Source: Rhodovulum adriaticum | GTDB lineage: Bacteria > Pseudomonadota > Alphaproteobacteria > Rhodobacterales > Rhodobacteraceae | DNA: 40,213 nt | Reading direction: 5' to 3' | NCBI RefSeq assembly: GCF_004345735.1 | Contig: NZ_SLXL01000017.1 | Coordinates: forward strand, 1-40,213 | Shown here: piece by piece, positions 7,447 through 16,240 of the stretch | How the letters are laid out: each line of letters starts with the position of its first letter | Numbering within the stretch: position 1 is the first letter of the stretch | The notes under the pieces: model-generated | What the model saw: only the letters and a program-made list of their open reading frames with translations | What the model was told of the DNA's origin: nothing | Database searches by the model: none | Translations under genes and position numbers: made by a program

Positions 7447-7621
7447 GCGGCGTTATCGGCTGATCGCTTCGCGCTCCTTGAGTTCGAGAGTTTGCGTTAT
7501 CGGGCGTTTGGGGGCCGTGCGGTATCGCCTGCGGTTGTCTTGATGGTCGCTGTCAAACACGTTGTCGCTGCTCATCGCTACTATCCCCCGTCCGGTCTAA
7601 CGCTCCTGCAAAAGGATCCCC
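7447..7621. other. Leader of the glycan locus
   Basis: There is no gene here. This 175-base gap separates the toxin gene from the first glycan-locus gene and must hold a promoter if that gene is expressed independently. I see no strong -35/-10 pair. The segment GATCGCTTCGCG near 7460 also occurs at about 6668, a minor repeat. AAGGAT six bases before 7622 is the ribosome site of the next gene. Confidence 0.3.
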
Positions 7622-9235
7622 ATGAAAAGTCCCATTTTACTCGACTGCACCTTCCGCGATGGTGGATACTACAACGCGTGGGATTTCCCGCCCGCGCTCA
7701 TCAACGACTATCTCGCTGCGATGAAGGCTGCGCAGGTCGACGTTGTCGAACTGGGGTTTCGGCTTCTCAAGAACGCGGGGTTCAAGGGGGCCTGCGCCTT
7801 CACGACGGACGATTTCCTGCGCAGCCTCGCGATCCCGGACGGGTTGGCCGTTGGGGTGATGATCAACGGCTCTGATCTTTGCCCCGGGAACGGGCGCGAG
7901 CTCGCGTTGGCGCACCTGTTTCCTGAAAAGGCCGAAATGACACCGCTCGATCTCGTCCGGATCGCATGCCACTTTCATGAGGTCGAGACGGCATTGCCCG
8001 CGGTGGGGTGGCTCGCGGAGCGCGGCTATCGGGTCGGCTTCAACCTCATGCAGATCGCGGATCGGAGTGACGATGAAATCCGCGCGCTGGCGGAAATGGC
8101 GCGGGACTGGCCGATTGACGTGCTGTATTTTGCCGACTCCATGGGCTCGATGACGCCCGAGGATACCGCTCGTATCGTTGGCTTGTTGCGCGAGGGCTGG
8201 GACGGACCGCTCGGCATCCTCACCTACGACAATATGGGGTTGGCGTTGTCGAACACCCTGCGCGCGCAGGCTGAGGGGGTATCCTGGCTTGATGCCACGG
8301 TGACCGGGATGGGGCGTGGGCCGGGCAATGCGCGCACCGAGGAACTTGCCATCGAGGCGGAACGGCTGCGCGGGCGGCCTGCCAACCTGGTTCCGTTGAT
8401 GTCGCTGATCCGCAAGGAATTTGCGCCGATGAAGGCGGAATTTGGATGGGGCTCCAACCCCTATTACTATCTCGCCGGCAAATACGGCATCCACCCCACC
8501 TATATCCAGGAGATGCTGGGCGACGCGCGCTACGGCGAGGAGGACATCCTCGCCGTGATCGATCACCTGCGCGCGGAGGGCGGCAAGAAGTTCAGCTTCG
8601 ACACGCTGGACGGGGCGCGGCATTTCTATCGCGGCGAACCGCGTGGCAGTTGGAAACCTGCTGACATGATGGCGGGGCGCGAGGTGCTGATCCTCGGCAC
8701 CGGGCCGGGTGTGGTCGCCCACCGCCCCGCGCTGGAGGCCTATATCCGCGACGCCCGGCCGCTGGTGATCGCCCTTAACACCCAGGAGGCGATCGCGCCC
8801 GACCTGATCGACCTGCGCATCGCCTGCCATCCCGTCCGCCTGCTGGCCGATGCCGAAACCCATGCGCGCCTGCCGCAGCCGCTGATCACTCCGGCCTCCC
8901 AGCTGCCCGACTCCTTGCGCGCCGAGCTGGGCGACAAGGAGCTGTTCGATTTCGGTCTCGGCATCGAGCCTGGTCGCTTCGCCTTCCACGAAGACCATTG
9001 CATCGCGCCGACCTCGTTGGTGCTGGCCTATGCGCTGGCGGTCGCGACCAGCGGGCAGGCCGAAAGCATCCTGATGGCCGGCTTCGACGGCTATCCCGCG
9101 GGCGACGCGCGCAACGACGAGACGGCGGCCGTCCTCGACGCCTATCGCGCCCATGCCGGCGAGGAGCGACTGATTTCGGTTACACCCACGCGCCACCGGT
9201 TGCGCAGCGCCAGCATCTATGTATCCGCCCTCTGA
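7622..9235 (+). CDS. HMGL-like aldolase fused to a DUF115/glycosyltransferase-like domain, metal site altered
   Basis: Residues 1 to about 300 form a DRE-TIM barrel of the HMG-CoA lyase/4-hydroxy-2-oxovalerate aldolase type: LLDCTFRDGGYYNAWDF holds the Asp8 metal ligand and Arg12, and TVTGMGRGPGNARTEEL is also conserved. Residues about 345-537 form a second domain starting REVLILGTGPGV, like the MptE/DUF115 Rossmann-type domains found in surface-sugar loci. The family's His-x-His metal motif should lie in the GIxTxDNMGLALSNTL segment, but residues 200 and 202 are Leu and Tyr. The enzyme may therefore be inactive or use different chemistry. Such two-domain proteins occur in polysaccharide clusters next to CMP-sugar synthetase and HAD genes; here those survive only as the next chimera. 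The substrate is unknown. Confidence 0.75.
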   Translation: MKSPILLDCTFRDGGYYNAWDFPPALINDYLAAMKAAQVDVVELGFRLLKNAGFKGACAFTTDDFLRSLAIPDGLAVGVMINGSDLCPGNGRELALAHLFPEKAEMTPLDLVRIACHFHEVETALPAVGWLAERGYRVGFNLMQIADRSDDEIRALAEMARDWPIDVLYFADSMGSMTPEDTARIVGLLREGWDGPLGILTYDNMGLALSNTLRAQAEGVSWLDATVTGMGRGPGNARTEELAIEAERLRGRPANLVPLMSLIRKEFAPMKAEFGWGSNPYYYLAGKYGIHPTYIQEMLGDARYGEEDILAVIDHLRAEGGKKFSFDTLDGARHFYRGEPRGSWKPADMMAGREVLILGTGPGVVAHRPALEAYIRDARPLVIALNTQEAIAPDLIDLRIACHPVRLLADAETHARLPQPLITPASQLPDSLRAELGDKELFDFGLGIEPGRFAFHEDHCIAPTSLVLAYALAVATSGQAESILMAGFDGYPAGDARNDETAAVLDAYRAHAGEERLISVTPTRHRLRSASIYVSAL

Positions 9236-9702
9236 GTCGCTCCGGGCCATGCCCCCGCCCTGTCATCGCCTTCCTGCTCTGCAGCAAGGGCAGCGAGCGG
9301 GTGCCGCGCAAGAACATCCGTCCTTTCGGTCCCTTTGCGCATGGGCTGCTCGAGATCAAGCTGGGCCAGCTCCTCGCTTGCCCTGAAATCGACCGGGTGG
9401 TGCTCTCGACCAACGACGAAGAGATCCTCGATTTCGCCCGCAGTCTCGTCTCGGGCGGCGACCAGGCCGAACTGCGAGAGATCTTCGCTGCGCGCGGGCT
9501 GGATGGGTTGTCCGACGGTGGCATCTTCGGCAGCCCCGACCGCAAGGACACGATCCTCGCCCGCGAGCTGGGCACTGGCACCATCCGCCGCCCGCCGCTG
9601 TTTCCAGGTGGCAGCCGCTATGATCACGAGGCCGCGGTGCGGGCGGACCTCGATTTCGTCTTCGTCTCGGGCTGGAGCGAGATGTCGGAGTGGCAGCGCT
9701 AA
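9231..9702 (+). pseudogene. Chimeric remnant: CMP-sugar cytidylyltransferase start fused to HAD phosphatase end
   Basis: In one frame, residues encoded at about 9255-9440 (RPVIAFLLCSKGSERVPRKN, then VVLSTNDEEILDFARSL) are the N-terminal CTP-binding part of an acylneuraminate cytidylyltransferase. From about 9450 the frame reads VSGGDQAELREIFAARGL, GIFGSPDRKDTIL and RYDHEAAVRADLDFVFVSGW, the C-terminal half of a HAD-type phosphatase. An internal deletion between two neighbouring genes explains the fusion. The HAD motif IV, usually GDSxYD, is GGSRYD here, so the catalytic Asp is lost as well. No ATG or ribosome site is in this frame near 9240. It is most likely a pseudogene. Confidence 0.65.
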
Positions 9703-9887
9703 ATTGAGCGCCATCAACTCGCTTCGATCCGGAGTGTTGGTGATTTGGCGCTCCAAGAGCGTCGAATCCCAAATATCTGCTGAACGGGCGTTGAGATAGG
9801 TAAAAGCGGTGATGCGGCGGGCGCTTCGGACTGGCAGAGAACGACTGCCGGTTTTCTCGCTCGCCTTTCCTCGTTCTCCCGGGATTA
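9703..9887. other. Gap between the chimeric remnant and the flippase gene
   Basis: The stretch has no gene. It likely carries the promoter for the ABC flippase and the pse genes that follow, but no clear -35/-10 pair can be picked out. Confidence 0.3.
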
Positions 9888-11726
9888 ATGGAACCGTCTC
9901 GAATGATTGATATCCGAACTCTTCGGCAAGGCGTGGGCCTCCTTACCCGCGAAGAACGGCGCGAGGCTCTGCGCGTTCTTGTCGTGATCGTGATCACCGC
10001 CCTCATGTCGGCGGGTATGGTCGGGTCGATCTTTCCTTTCCTCTCCGTGCTCGCCGATCCGGGGCGTATTCAGACCGTACCGGCGCTCGCGCGTGCCTAT
10101 GACTGGGGGGGGTTTGAGAGCGATCATGCGTTTCTCGTGGCCCTCGGGCTCGGTTCCATCGTGGTGATCGTCGTCGCCAATCTCGCCAAGATCGCGCAGG
10201 TCTGGGTCGTCAACCGGTTTGCCTTGATGCGCATGCACGTGCTCAGCCACCGCCTGCTCGGCGCTTATCTGGCCCAGCCCTACGCCTTCTTTCTCACAAG
10301 TCATAGCGGCGACCTCGGCACGCAGATCCTCAGCGAAACCCAGCAGGTTGTGCAGAGCTTCTTCCGTCCCATGGGAGAAGCTGTGGCCGCCCTTTTCACG
10401 GTGGTCTCCATCGTGACACTTCTGCTCTGGGTCGAGCCTCTCATCGCCCTTACGGCCTTCGTCGTACTCGGCGCGATCTACAGCGGGACATTCGCTCTGA
10501 CGCGCCGCTTCGTCACGCGTTGGGGACGCCTGCGTGCCAGAACGAATTCGGAGCGGTTCCGGATCGCGGGTGAGGCGCTTGGCGGCGTGAAGGATATCAA
10601 GCTTCTCGGGCGCGAGGCTGCCTATCTCGACCGCTACGCCGCGCCGTCGCGTCGGATGGCAGGGGTCATGTTGCGCGTAGTGGTGCTGGGCCAAGTGCCC
10701 ATGAATGTCGTTCAGATCGCGCTCTTCGGAGGCGTTGTTCTGCTTTGCCTTGCCCTGCTCGATCCTGCGGCCCTGGCGCGAGGTGAAGCGCTGGCGAATA
10801 TTCTGCCGCTCCTTGGTATCTTCGCCTTTGCCGGGCAGCGGCTCATACCGGAGGTCCAGAAGCTCTACCAGGGGTTGACGCAACTTTCCTTCGGGGCCTC
10901 CGCTGTCGCTCGGGTGCATGCCGATCTGTCGCTATTGAAGTCCGGAGCTGCCCTACCGCGGGACATGCCGCAGGCGTTGGGCCTCAAGGACAGCCTTGAA
11001 CTTCGGGCGGTCTCGTATCGGTATCCGAACGCGGAAATGCCCGGTCTTGCGGACATCAATCTCACGATCCGTGCGGGGGAGCGGATCGGAATTGTCGGCT
11101 CAACAGGGGCGGGAAAGACAACCCTTGCGGATATCGTGCTTGGCCTCCTGTCTCCGACCGAAGGGTGTCTTGTCGTGGACGGCACAGAGGTCATGGCCAA
11201 GTCCTTGCGCGCCTGGCAGCAAAGTGTCGGCTACGTGCCGCAGGACATTTTCCTGACGGATGCCAGTGTCGCCGAGAACATCGCGCTCGCGCTCCCCTTT
11301 GAAGAAATTGACCGGAACAGGGTGGAAGCCGCAGCCAGGATCGCGCAGATTGATAGCTTCGTGCGCGAGGAGTTGCCGGACGGCTATGAGACGGCGATCG
11401 GCGAGCGAGGCGTGCGGCTCTCGGGCGGGCAGCGCCAGCGGATCGGGATCGCACGGGCGCTTTATCATGATGCCGATCTTATCGTCTTCGACGAGGCCAC
11501 AAGTGCGCTCGACAACCTTACCGAGGCAGAGGTCATGGCGGCGATCGACGCACTGCCTGGATCGAAAACAGTCCTCATGATCGCACACCGGCTCAGCACG
11601 GTGAAATCCTGTGATCGCATCCTTGTGCTGGACCACGGGCGGATCGCGGGCTTCGACACCTGGGATGCGCTGATCAACACCAACGCGGCCTTCCGCTCCT
11701 TTGCGGACCCTTCAAGGGCCGCGTGA
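9888..11726 (+). CDS. ABC-type lipid-linked oligosaccharide flippase (PglK/MsbA-like half transporter)
   Basis: The 612-residue protein joins an N-terminal six-helix membrane domain (about 30-330; for example VLVVIVITALMSAGMVGSIF and LFGGVVLLCLALL) to a C-terminal ATPase. Walker A is GSTGAGKTT at 404-412, the signature LSGGQ at 511-515, and Walker B LIVFDEATSALD with Asp535 and Glu536; the His-switch is in MIAHRLSTV. The size and fusion order fit dimeric half transporters such as PglK, which flips undecaprenyl-linked glycans, or MsbA. Immediate linkage to the pseudaminate pathway favours the glycan role. The ATG at 9888 has a weak GGGA site; Met at 9903 is an alternative. No separate Wzx-type flippase is visible, so this may be the only translocator of the locus. 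Confidence 0.85.
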   Translation: MEPSRMIDIRTLRQGVGLLTREERREALRVLVVIVITALMSAGMVGSIFPFLSVLADPGRIQTVPALARAYDWGGFESDHAFLVALGLGSIVVIVVANLAKIAQVWVVNRFALMRMHVLSHRLLGAYLAQPYAFFLTSHSGDLGTQILSETQQVVQSFFRPMGEAVAALFTVVSIVTLLLWVEPLIALTAFVVLGAIYSGTFALTRRFVTRWGRLRARTNSERFRIAGEALGGVKDIKLLGREAAYLDRYAAPSRRMAGVMLRVVVLGQVPMNVVQIALFGGVVLLCLALLDPAALARGEALANILPLLGIFAFAGQRLIPEVQKLYQGLTQLSFGASAVARVHADLSLLKSGAALPRDMPQALGLKDSLELRAVSYRYPNAEMPGLADINLTIRAGERIGIVGSTGAGKTTLADIVLGLLSPTEGCLVVDGTEVMAKSLRAWQQSVGYVPQDIFLTDASVAENIALALPFEEIDRNRVEAAARIAQIDSFVREELPDGYETAIGERGVRLSGGQRQRIGIARALYHDADLIVFDEATSALDNLTEAEVMAAIDALPGSKTVLMIAHRLSTVKSCDRILVLDHGRIAGFDTWDALINTNAAFRSFADPSRAA

Positions 11727-11753
11727 TCTTTTCCAACGATCGCGGAACATTTT

Positions 11754-12752
11754 ATGCTTGAGAACTCGACGATCCTCGTGACCGGCGGGACCGGTTCGTT
11801 CGGTCATGCCTTCCTGCCAATGACGCTTGAACGGTTCACCCCGAAGAAAGTCATCATCTTTTCGCGCGATGAGATGAAGCAATGGGAGATGGCCAAGCAC
11901 TTCGGCGATGATCCGCGCGTACGTTTCTTTATTGGGGATGTTCGCGACAGGGAGCGTCTCTATCGCGCCTTTGCGGGCGTCGATTACGTGGTTCATGCGG
12001 CAGCCACAAAAATCGTGCCCACGGCGGAGTATAACCCTTTCGAATGCATCAAGACCAATGTCAACGGGGCCATGAATGTGATCGATGCGGCCATCGACAT
12101 GGGTGTGAAGAGGGTGGTTGCCCTTTCTACCGACAAGGCATCGAGTCCGATCAATCTTTACGGTGCATCCAAATTGGCATCGGATAAGCTGTTTGTTGCC
12201 GGCAATGCCTATTCTGGAGAGCATGATACGCGGTTCTCCGTCGTTCGCTACGGCAACGTAATGGGGTCGCGTGGTTCGGTGATCCCGTTCTTCATGTCGA
12301 TAGCAGACAAGGGCGTTTTGCCCATAACCGATCCGCGCATGACGCGATTCATGATCAGCCTGGAGCAGGGGGTAGAACTGGTCTGGCACGCTTTCGATGA
12401 CATGGTTGGCGGCGAGATCTATGTGAAGAAAATTCCCTCGATGAAGGTGACCGACATTGCTCATGTCGTCGCTCCCGAAGCGCGCCAAGAGACCGTTGGT
12501 ATCCGCCCCGGTGAGAAGTTGCATGAACAGATGATCGGCATCGAGGATGCGCCTTACACCTATGAATACGAGGAACACTTCAAGATCCTGCCAGCCATTA
12601 ACCACTGGGCCAGCGACCCGGCGCGGATCAAGGGCGGGCGCAAGGTGGCCGAGGATTTCCTCTATACCAGCGATCTAAACCCGGACTGGATGAGCGACGC
12701 GGCACTTGCAGGCTGGATCGAGGCGAACCGTGCCAAGATCGGGGCGATCTGA
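11754..12752 (+). CDS. pseB: UDP-GlcNAc 4,6-dehydratase (5-inverting)
   Basis: This is the first step of CMP-pseudaminate synthesis: UDP-GlcNAc is dehydrated and epimerised at C5 to the L-arabino 4-keto sugar. The 332-residue Rossmann SDR has NADP motif GGTGSFG (11-17), Thr126-Asp127-Lys128 in LSTDKASSP and Tyr136-x3-Lys140 in LYGASK. These match the catalytic residues described for Helicobacter PseB. VPTAEYNPFECIKTNVNGA is also a family hallmark. Length is typical. Its stop overlaps the pseC start by one base (TGATG), so the pair is coupled. It differs from the Met-type dehydratase at 36,857, which acts on the other sugar branch. Confidence 0.95.
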   Translation: MLENSTILVTGGTGSFGHAFLPMTLERFTPKKVIIFSRDEMKQWEMAKHFGDDPRVRFFIGDVRDRERLYRAFAGVDYVVHAAATKIVPTAEYNPFECIKTNVNGAMNVIDAAIDMGVKRVVALSTDKASSPINLYGASKLASDKLFVAGNAYSGEHDTRFSVVRYGNVMGSRGSVIPFFMSIADKGVLPITDPRMTRFMISLEQGVELVWHAFDDMVGGEIYVKKIPSMKVTDIAHVVAPEARQETVGIRPGEKLHEQMIGIEDAPYTYEYEEHFKILPAINHWASDPARIKGGRKVAEDFLYTSDLNPDWMSDAALAGWIEANRAKIGAI

Positions 12753-13903
12753 TGATCCCCTATGGTCGTCAAATCATCAGCGATGATGACATCGCGGCAG
12801 TTGCGGCCATTCTGCGGTCGGATTTTCTGACACAGGGGCCTGTCGGGCCGCGTTTCGAACAGGCAGTTGCAGAACGCGTTGGCGCAAATCATGCGGTGGC
12901 GGTCAATTCGGCGACATCCGCCCTGCACATTGCCTGCCTGGCGCTCGGCCTTGGGCCCGGTGATCTTCTCTGGACCTCTCCCATAACCTTCGTCGCCTCA
13001 GCCAATTGTGGGCGCTATTGCGGCGCAGACGTGGATTTCGTTGATATCGAGCCCGAAACGTTCAACATTTGCCCGAGTGCGTTGGCCGCAAAGCTTGAGG
13101 CCGCAGCCTGGGCAGGGCGCCTGCCCAAGGTCATCGTCGCGGTGCATATGTGCGGTCAATCGCCCGACATGGTTCGGATCGCAGACCTGGCCCGGGCCCA
13201 TGGGGTGCGCCTGATCGAGGATGCAAGCCACGCTATCGGTGCAGATTTCATGGGTGGGCCGGTGGGCGGGTGCACCTATTCCGACATCACCGTGTTCAGC
13301 TTTCATCCGGTCAAGATCATCACGACCGCAGAGGGTGGGATGGCCCTGACCAATGATCCAGAACTGGCGGCGCGGATGGAACGTCTGCGCAGCCACGGGA
13401 TCACCCGTGAGCCAGATTTGATGACGCATGCGCCGGACGGCCCGTGGTATTACCAGCAACTGGAGCTTGGGTGGAATTACCGCATGACGGAAATGCAGGC
13501 CGCACTGGGGTTGAGCCAGTTGGGTCAGCTTGACGCTTTTGTCGCCCGTCGTCGGGAACTTGCTGCGCGGTATGACGATGCACTGGCCGATCTGGCACTG
13601 AGGCGGCCCGGTCGCCAGGCAGGGGCCTGCTCTGCATGGCACCTTTACGTCATCCGGCTGGACGACCGGACGCGCCATCGTGGCGTGTTCGAGGCATTGC
13701 GCGCAGGGGGCATCGGCGTGAACCTGCATTACATCCCGGTCCACCTTCAGCCCTATTACCGCGAACTGGGCTTCGGTTCTGGCGATTTCCCCGTCGCCGA
13801 GGATTACTATGCGCGTGCCATCTCGATCCCGCTGCATGCGGGGCTCACGGATGATGAACAATCCAGTGTCGTTGACGCGATTTCGCAGGCGCTCTCGACG
13901 TGA
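12752..13903 (+). CDS. pseC: UDP-4-keto-6-deoxy-L-AltNAc 4-aminotransferase
   Basis: This PLP-dependent DegT/DnrJ-type aminotransferase transfers an amino group, usually from glutamate, to C4 of the PseB product. The 383-residue protein has Asp157 in LIEDASHAIG and the Schiff-base lysine Lys188 in FSFHPVKIITTAEGG. The start MIPYGRQIISDDDIAAV and the PITFVASANCGRYCGADVDF segment are typical of PseC. It overlaps pseB by one base and pseF by four. Confidence 0.95.
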   Translation: MIPYGRQIISDDDIAAVAAILRSDFLTQGPVGPRFEQAVAERVGANHAVAVNSATSALHIACLALGLGPGDLLWTSPITFVASANCGRYCGADVDFVDIEPETFNICPSALAAKLEAAAWAGRLPKVIVAVHMCGQSPDMVRIADLARAHGVRLIEDASHAIGADFMGGPVGGCTYSDITVFSFHPVKIITTAEGGMALTNDPELAARMERLRSHGITREPDLMTHAPDGPWYYQQLELGWNYRMTEMQAALGLSQLGQLDAFVARRRELAARYDDALADLALRRPGRQAGACSAWHLYVIRLDDRTRHRGVFEALRAGGIGVNLHYIPVHLQPYYRELGFGSGDFPVAEDYYARAISIPLHAGLTDDEQSSVVDAISQALST

Positions 13904-14592
13904 CTGTTTGTTTGATACCTGCGCGAGGCGGTTCCAAGCGAATTCCGCGGAAGAATATCCGCGAATTCTGCGGCAAGCCCATGATCGCCTGGTCGATCGA
14001 CGCAGCAAGAATGTCCGGCTGTTTTGATAGGATCGTGGTGTCTACCGATGACGATGAAATCGCCAGGGTAGCGCTCGACTGCAGTGCCGAAGTTCCCTTT
14101 TGTCGTCGTGCCGCGCTTGCCGATGACCATACGCCGACCGTCCCTGTCATTGCCGATGCAATCGACCAGTTAGGTTTGGCAGAGTGCACTCCGGTCTGCT
14201 GTCTTTACGCGACAGCGCCGTTTGTGGCTCCGGGAGATCTGCGCGCCGGATTCGAGAGGCTTGAAGAGAACAGCGCGCCCTTTGTGCTGGGTGTGACGAC
14301 CTTTGCCTTTCCCATTCAGCGCGCCTTGCGCCGAGATGCGTCGGGGAGAGTAGCGATGTTCGACCCCGCCCAGATGCAGACGCGATCTCAGGATCTCGAG
14401 GACGCTTGGCATGACGCTGGCCAGTTCTATTGGGCGCGCGCGGCAAGCTGGAAAAGCTGCAGCGGGATATTCGAGGCCGGCGCCGAGGGGCTGCCCTTGC
14501 CCCGGTACCGCGTTCAGGACATCGATACCGAAGAGGATTGGTGCCGGGCAGAATGGCTGATGCGGGCCATGCAATTGGGAAAGAACCCATGA
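13900..14592 (+). CDS. pseF: CMP-pseudaminic acid synthetase (cytidylyltransferase)
   Basis: This is the last step of the pathway, activating pseudaminic acid with CTP. The GTG start at 13900 overlaps the pseC stop. The 230-residue protein begins TVCLIPARGGSKRIPRKNIR, the CTP-binding motif of the NeuA/PseF family. IVVSTDDDEIA and the C-terminal RVQDIDTEEDW are also conserved, and the Asp pair in DIDTEEDW is placed to bind Mg. QFYWARA is typical of PseF. The length is normal, in contrast to the decayed cytidylyltransferase fragment at 9231. Confidence 0.94.
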   Translation: MTVCLIPARGGSKRIPRKNIREFCGKPMIAWSIDAARMSGCFDRIVVSTDDDEIARVALDCSAEVPFCRRAALADDHTPTVPVIADAIDQLGLAECTPVCCLYATAPFVAPGDLRAGFERLEENSAPFVLGVTTFAFPIQRALRRDASGRVAMFDPAQMQTRSQDLEDAWHDAGQFYWARAASWKSCSGIFEAGAEGLPLPRYRVQDIDTEEDWCRAEWLMRAMQLGKNP

Positions 14593-15701
14593 CCATCGCC
14601 TTCCGCGCCGATGCTTCGTTCGACATCGGGACCGGCCATGTGATGCGCTGCCTCACCTTGGCGTGCGCGTTGCGCGAGGCCGGGGCGGAGTGTTGCTTTG
14701 TTACCCGCGCGTTGCCGGGGCACCTTGCGGATCGTATCGCAAACGAGGGGTTCAGGGTCTCCTTGCTGACCACGCCACACGGGGCGGCGCCGGATGGGCC
14801 TCCTGTGCATGCCGCCTGGGCCGGGGTTTCCTGGATACAGGATGCGGCAGAGACGAAGGCCGCGCTTGCCGCCGATTCGCCGGACTGGCTGGTGATGGAT
14901 CACTACGCCTTTGATGCGCGCTGGCAGGCGGCGGCGCGACCCGAGGGTGCGAAATTGTTGGTGATCGACGATCTTGCCGACCGGCCGCACGAGTGCAATC
15001 TTTTGCTGGACCAGAACCTTGGGCGCGTGGCCGGGGATTACGATAGGCTGGTCCCGGCAACATGCCTGCGTCTGATCGGCCCGCGATACGCGGTGTTGCG
15101 CCCGGAATTCGCCGCCATGCGCGCGCAGGTGCTATCTGACCGGGCCGGGCGCGGGTTGCGGCATCTGCTGATCACCATGGGCGGGGTGGACAAGGCCGAC
15201 GCGACCTCAACCGTGCTAGAGGCGTTGCGTGGCATACCTCTTCCTGACCCCTTGCGCATCACCGTCATCATGGGGTCGCGCTCCCCCGCCCTCGACCGGG
15301 TGCGGCGGTTGGCGCAGGACATGCCTCGACCGACAGAGGTGGCCGTGGATGTCGCGGACATGGCCGCGCGGATGGCGACGGCCGACCTGGCCATCGGGGC
15401 GGCCGGCAGTACGACGTGGGAGCGGTGCTGTCTGGGGCTGCCCAGCATCATCGTGGAAGTGGCGGAAAACCAATCGGGCATTGCAAGGGCGATGACCAAG
15501 GCGGGCGCCGCGCTTGATCCCGGGCCGCTGCACGCCGCGGAGTTTGCGCGCAACCTGCAAGACGCGCTGATCCGTGCCGGCGATCCGGGTCGTCTGTCCG
15601 ACCTGTCGGAAAAAGCCGCCGGGGTCTGTGATGGTGAGGGCTGTGGCCGACTGATAGCCCAACTCGATCTTTGCTCAACCGTCAATAGGATTGTTTCTTG
15701 A
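14589..15701 (+). CDS. pseG: UDP-2,4-diacetamido-2,4,6-trideoxy-L-altrose hydrolase
   Basis: It removes UDP from the acetylated intermediate with inversion, before condensation with PEP. The ATG at 14589 overlaps pseF (ATGA). An earlier in-frame ATG at 14430 lies inside pseF and is rejected. The 370-residue product opens MTIAFRADASFDIGTGHVMR, with the general-base His17 known from Campylobacter PseG. The C-terminal half is GT-B-like (LLITMGGVDKADAT, ADLAIGAAGSTTWERCCLGL) and resembles MurG. It is somewhat longer than the Campylobacter enzyme. It is a cytoplasmic enzyme coupled to pseH downstream. Confidence 0.93.
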   Translation: MTIAFRADASFDIGTGHVMRCLTLACALREAGAECCFVTRALPGHLADRIANEGFRVSLLTTPHGAAPDGPPVHAAWAGVSWIQDAAETKAALAADSPDWLVMDHYAFDARWQAAARPEGAKLLVIDDLADRPHECNLLLDQNLGRVAGDYDRLVPATCLRLIGPRYAVLRPEFAAMRAQVLSDRAGRGLRHLLITMGGVDKADATSTVLEALRGIPLPDPLRITVIMGSRSPALDRVRRLAQDMPRPTEVAVDVADMAARMATADLAIGAAGSTTWERCCLGLPSIIVEVAENQSGIARAMTKAGAALDPGPLHAAEFARNLQDALIRAGDPGRLSDLSEKAAGVCDGEGCGRLIAQLDLCSTVNRIVS

Positions 15702-16240
15702 CTAACTTTGGCAACCTTCGCGTCCTAGAAGATACGGATTTGGAGTTGATCCGATCATGGCGCAACGCGCCTGAAGTCGCATCGAAAATGTATACGCGAC
15801 ACTATATCTCGGAATCAGAACACAAGCTCTGGTGGCAAAATGTCCGAGAGCGTGATGACCAAAGTTATTTCTTATATGAGAAAGCCAATATCCCACTGGG
15901 AGTTGTGAGTTTGAGTCAAATTGACACAATCAACAAGAATTGTTTTTGGGCGTTCTACGCAAGCCCGTGTGCGCCTCCTGGAACTGGTTCTAAGATGGAG
16001 TTTCTTGCCCTTGAACACGTTTTTGGTTTTTTGGGCATGAACAAGCTCTCCTGCGAAGTGTTGGCCTTCAATGAGCCTGTTATTAAGCTTCATAAGAAGT
16101 TTGGATTTCGGGAAGAGGGTAGATTTCGCGAGCATCATCGCATTGATGATAAGCACGTTGATATTATCCGTCTTGGCATGCTGGCCCGAGAATGGTCGGG
16201 CGCGCGCGAAGAAATGAAAGATCGCATTCATGGAAATTAG
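15698..16240 (+). CDS. pseH: GNAT N-acetyltransferase acting on the PseC product
   Basis: It transfers acetyl from acetyl-CoA to the 4-amino group of the PseC product. The TTG start at 15698 overlaps the pseG stop by four bases. The 180-residue protein has the GNAT pattern: LEDTDLELIRSWRN at the start, the NIPLGVVSL strand, and LACEVLAFN-like LSCEVLAFNEPVIKLHKKFG with FREEGRFREH near the end. The gene is visibly more AT-rich than its neighbours, suggesting a different source from pseB-G. By position and family it completes the pathway; direct proof of substrate is not in the sequence. Confidence 0.88.
   Translation: MTNFGNLRVLEDTDLELIRSWRNAPEVASKMYTRHYISESEHKLWWQNVRERDDQSYFLYEKANIPLGVVSLSQIDTINKNCFWAFYASPCAPPGTGSKMEFLALEHVFGFLGMNKLSCEVLAFNEPVIKLHKKFGFREEGRFREHHRIDDKHVDIIRLGMLAREWSGAREEMKDRIHGN

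Noticed and set aside
7637-9250. 537-residue open frame on the minus strand
   Set aside because: It mirrors the aldolase/DUF115-like gene, which has clear motifs and a ribosome site. The minus frame is rich in Arg, Gln and His with no recognisable domain.
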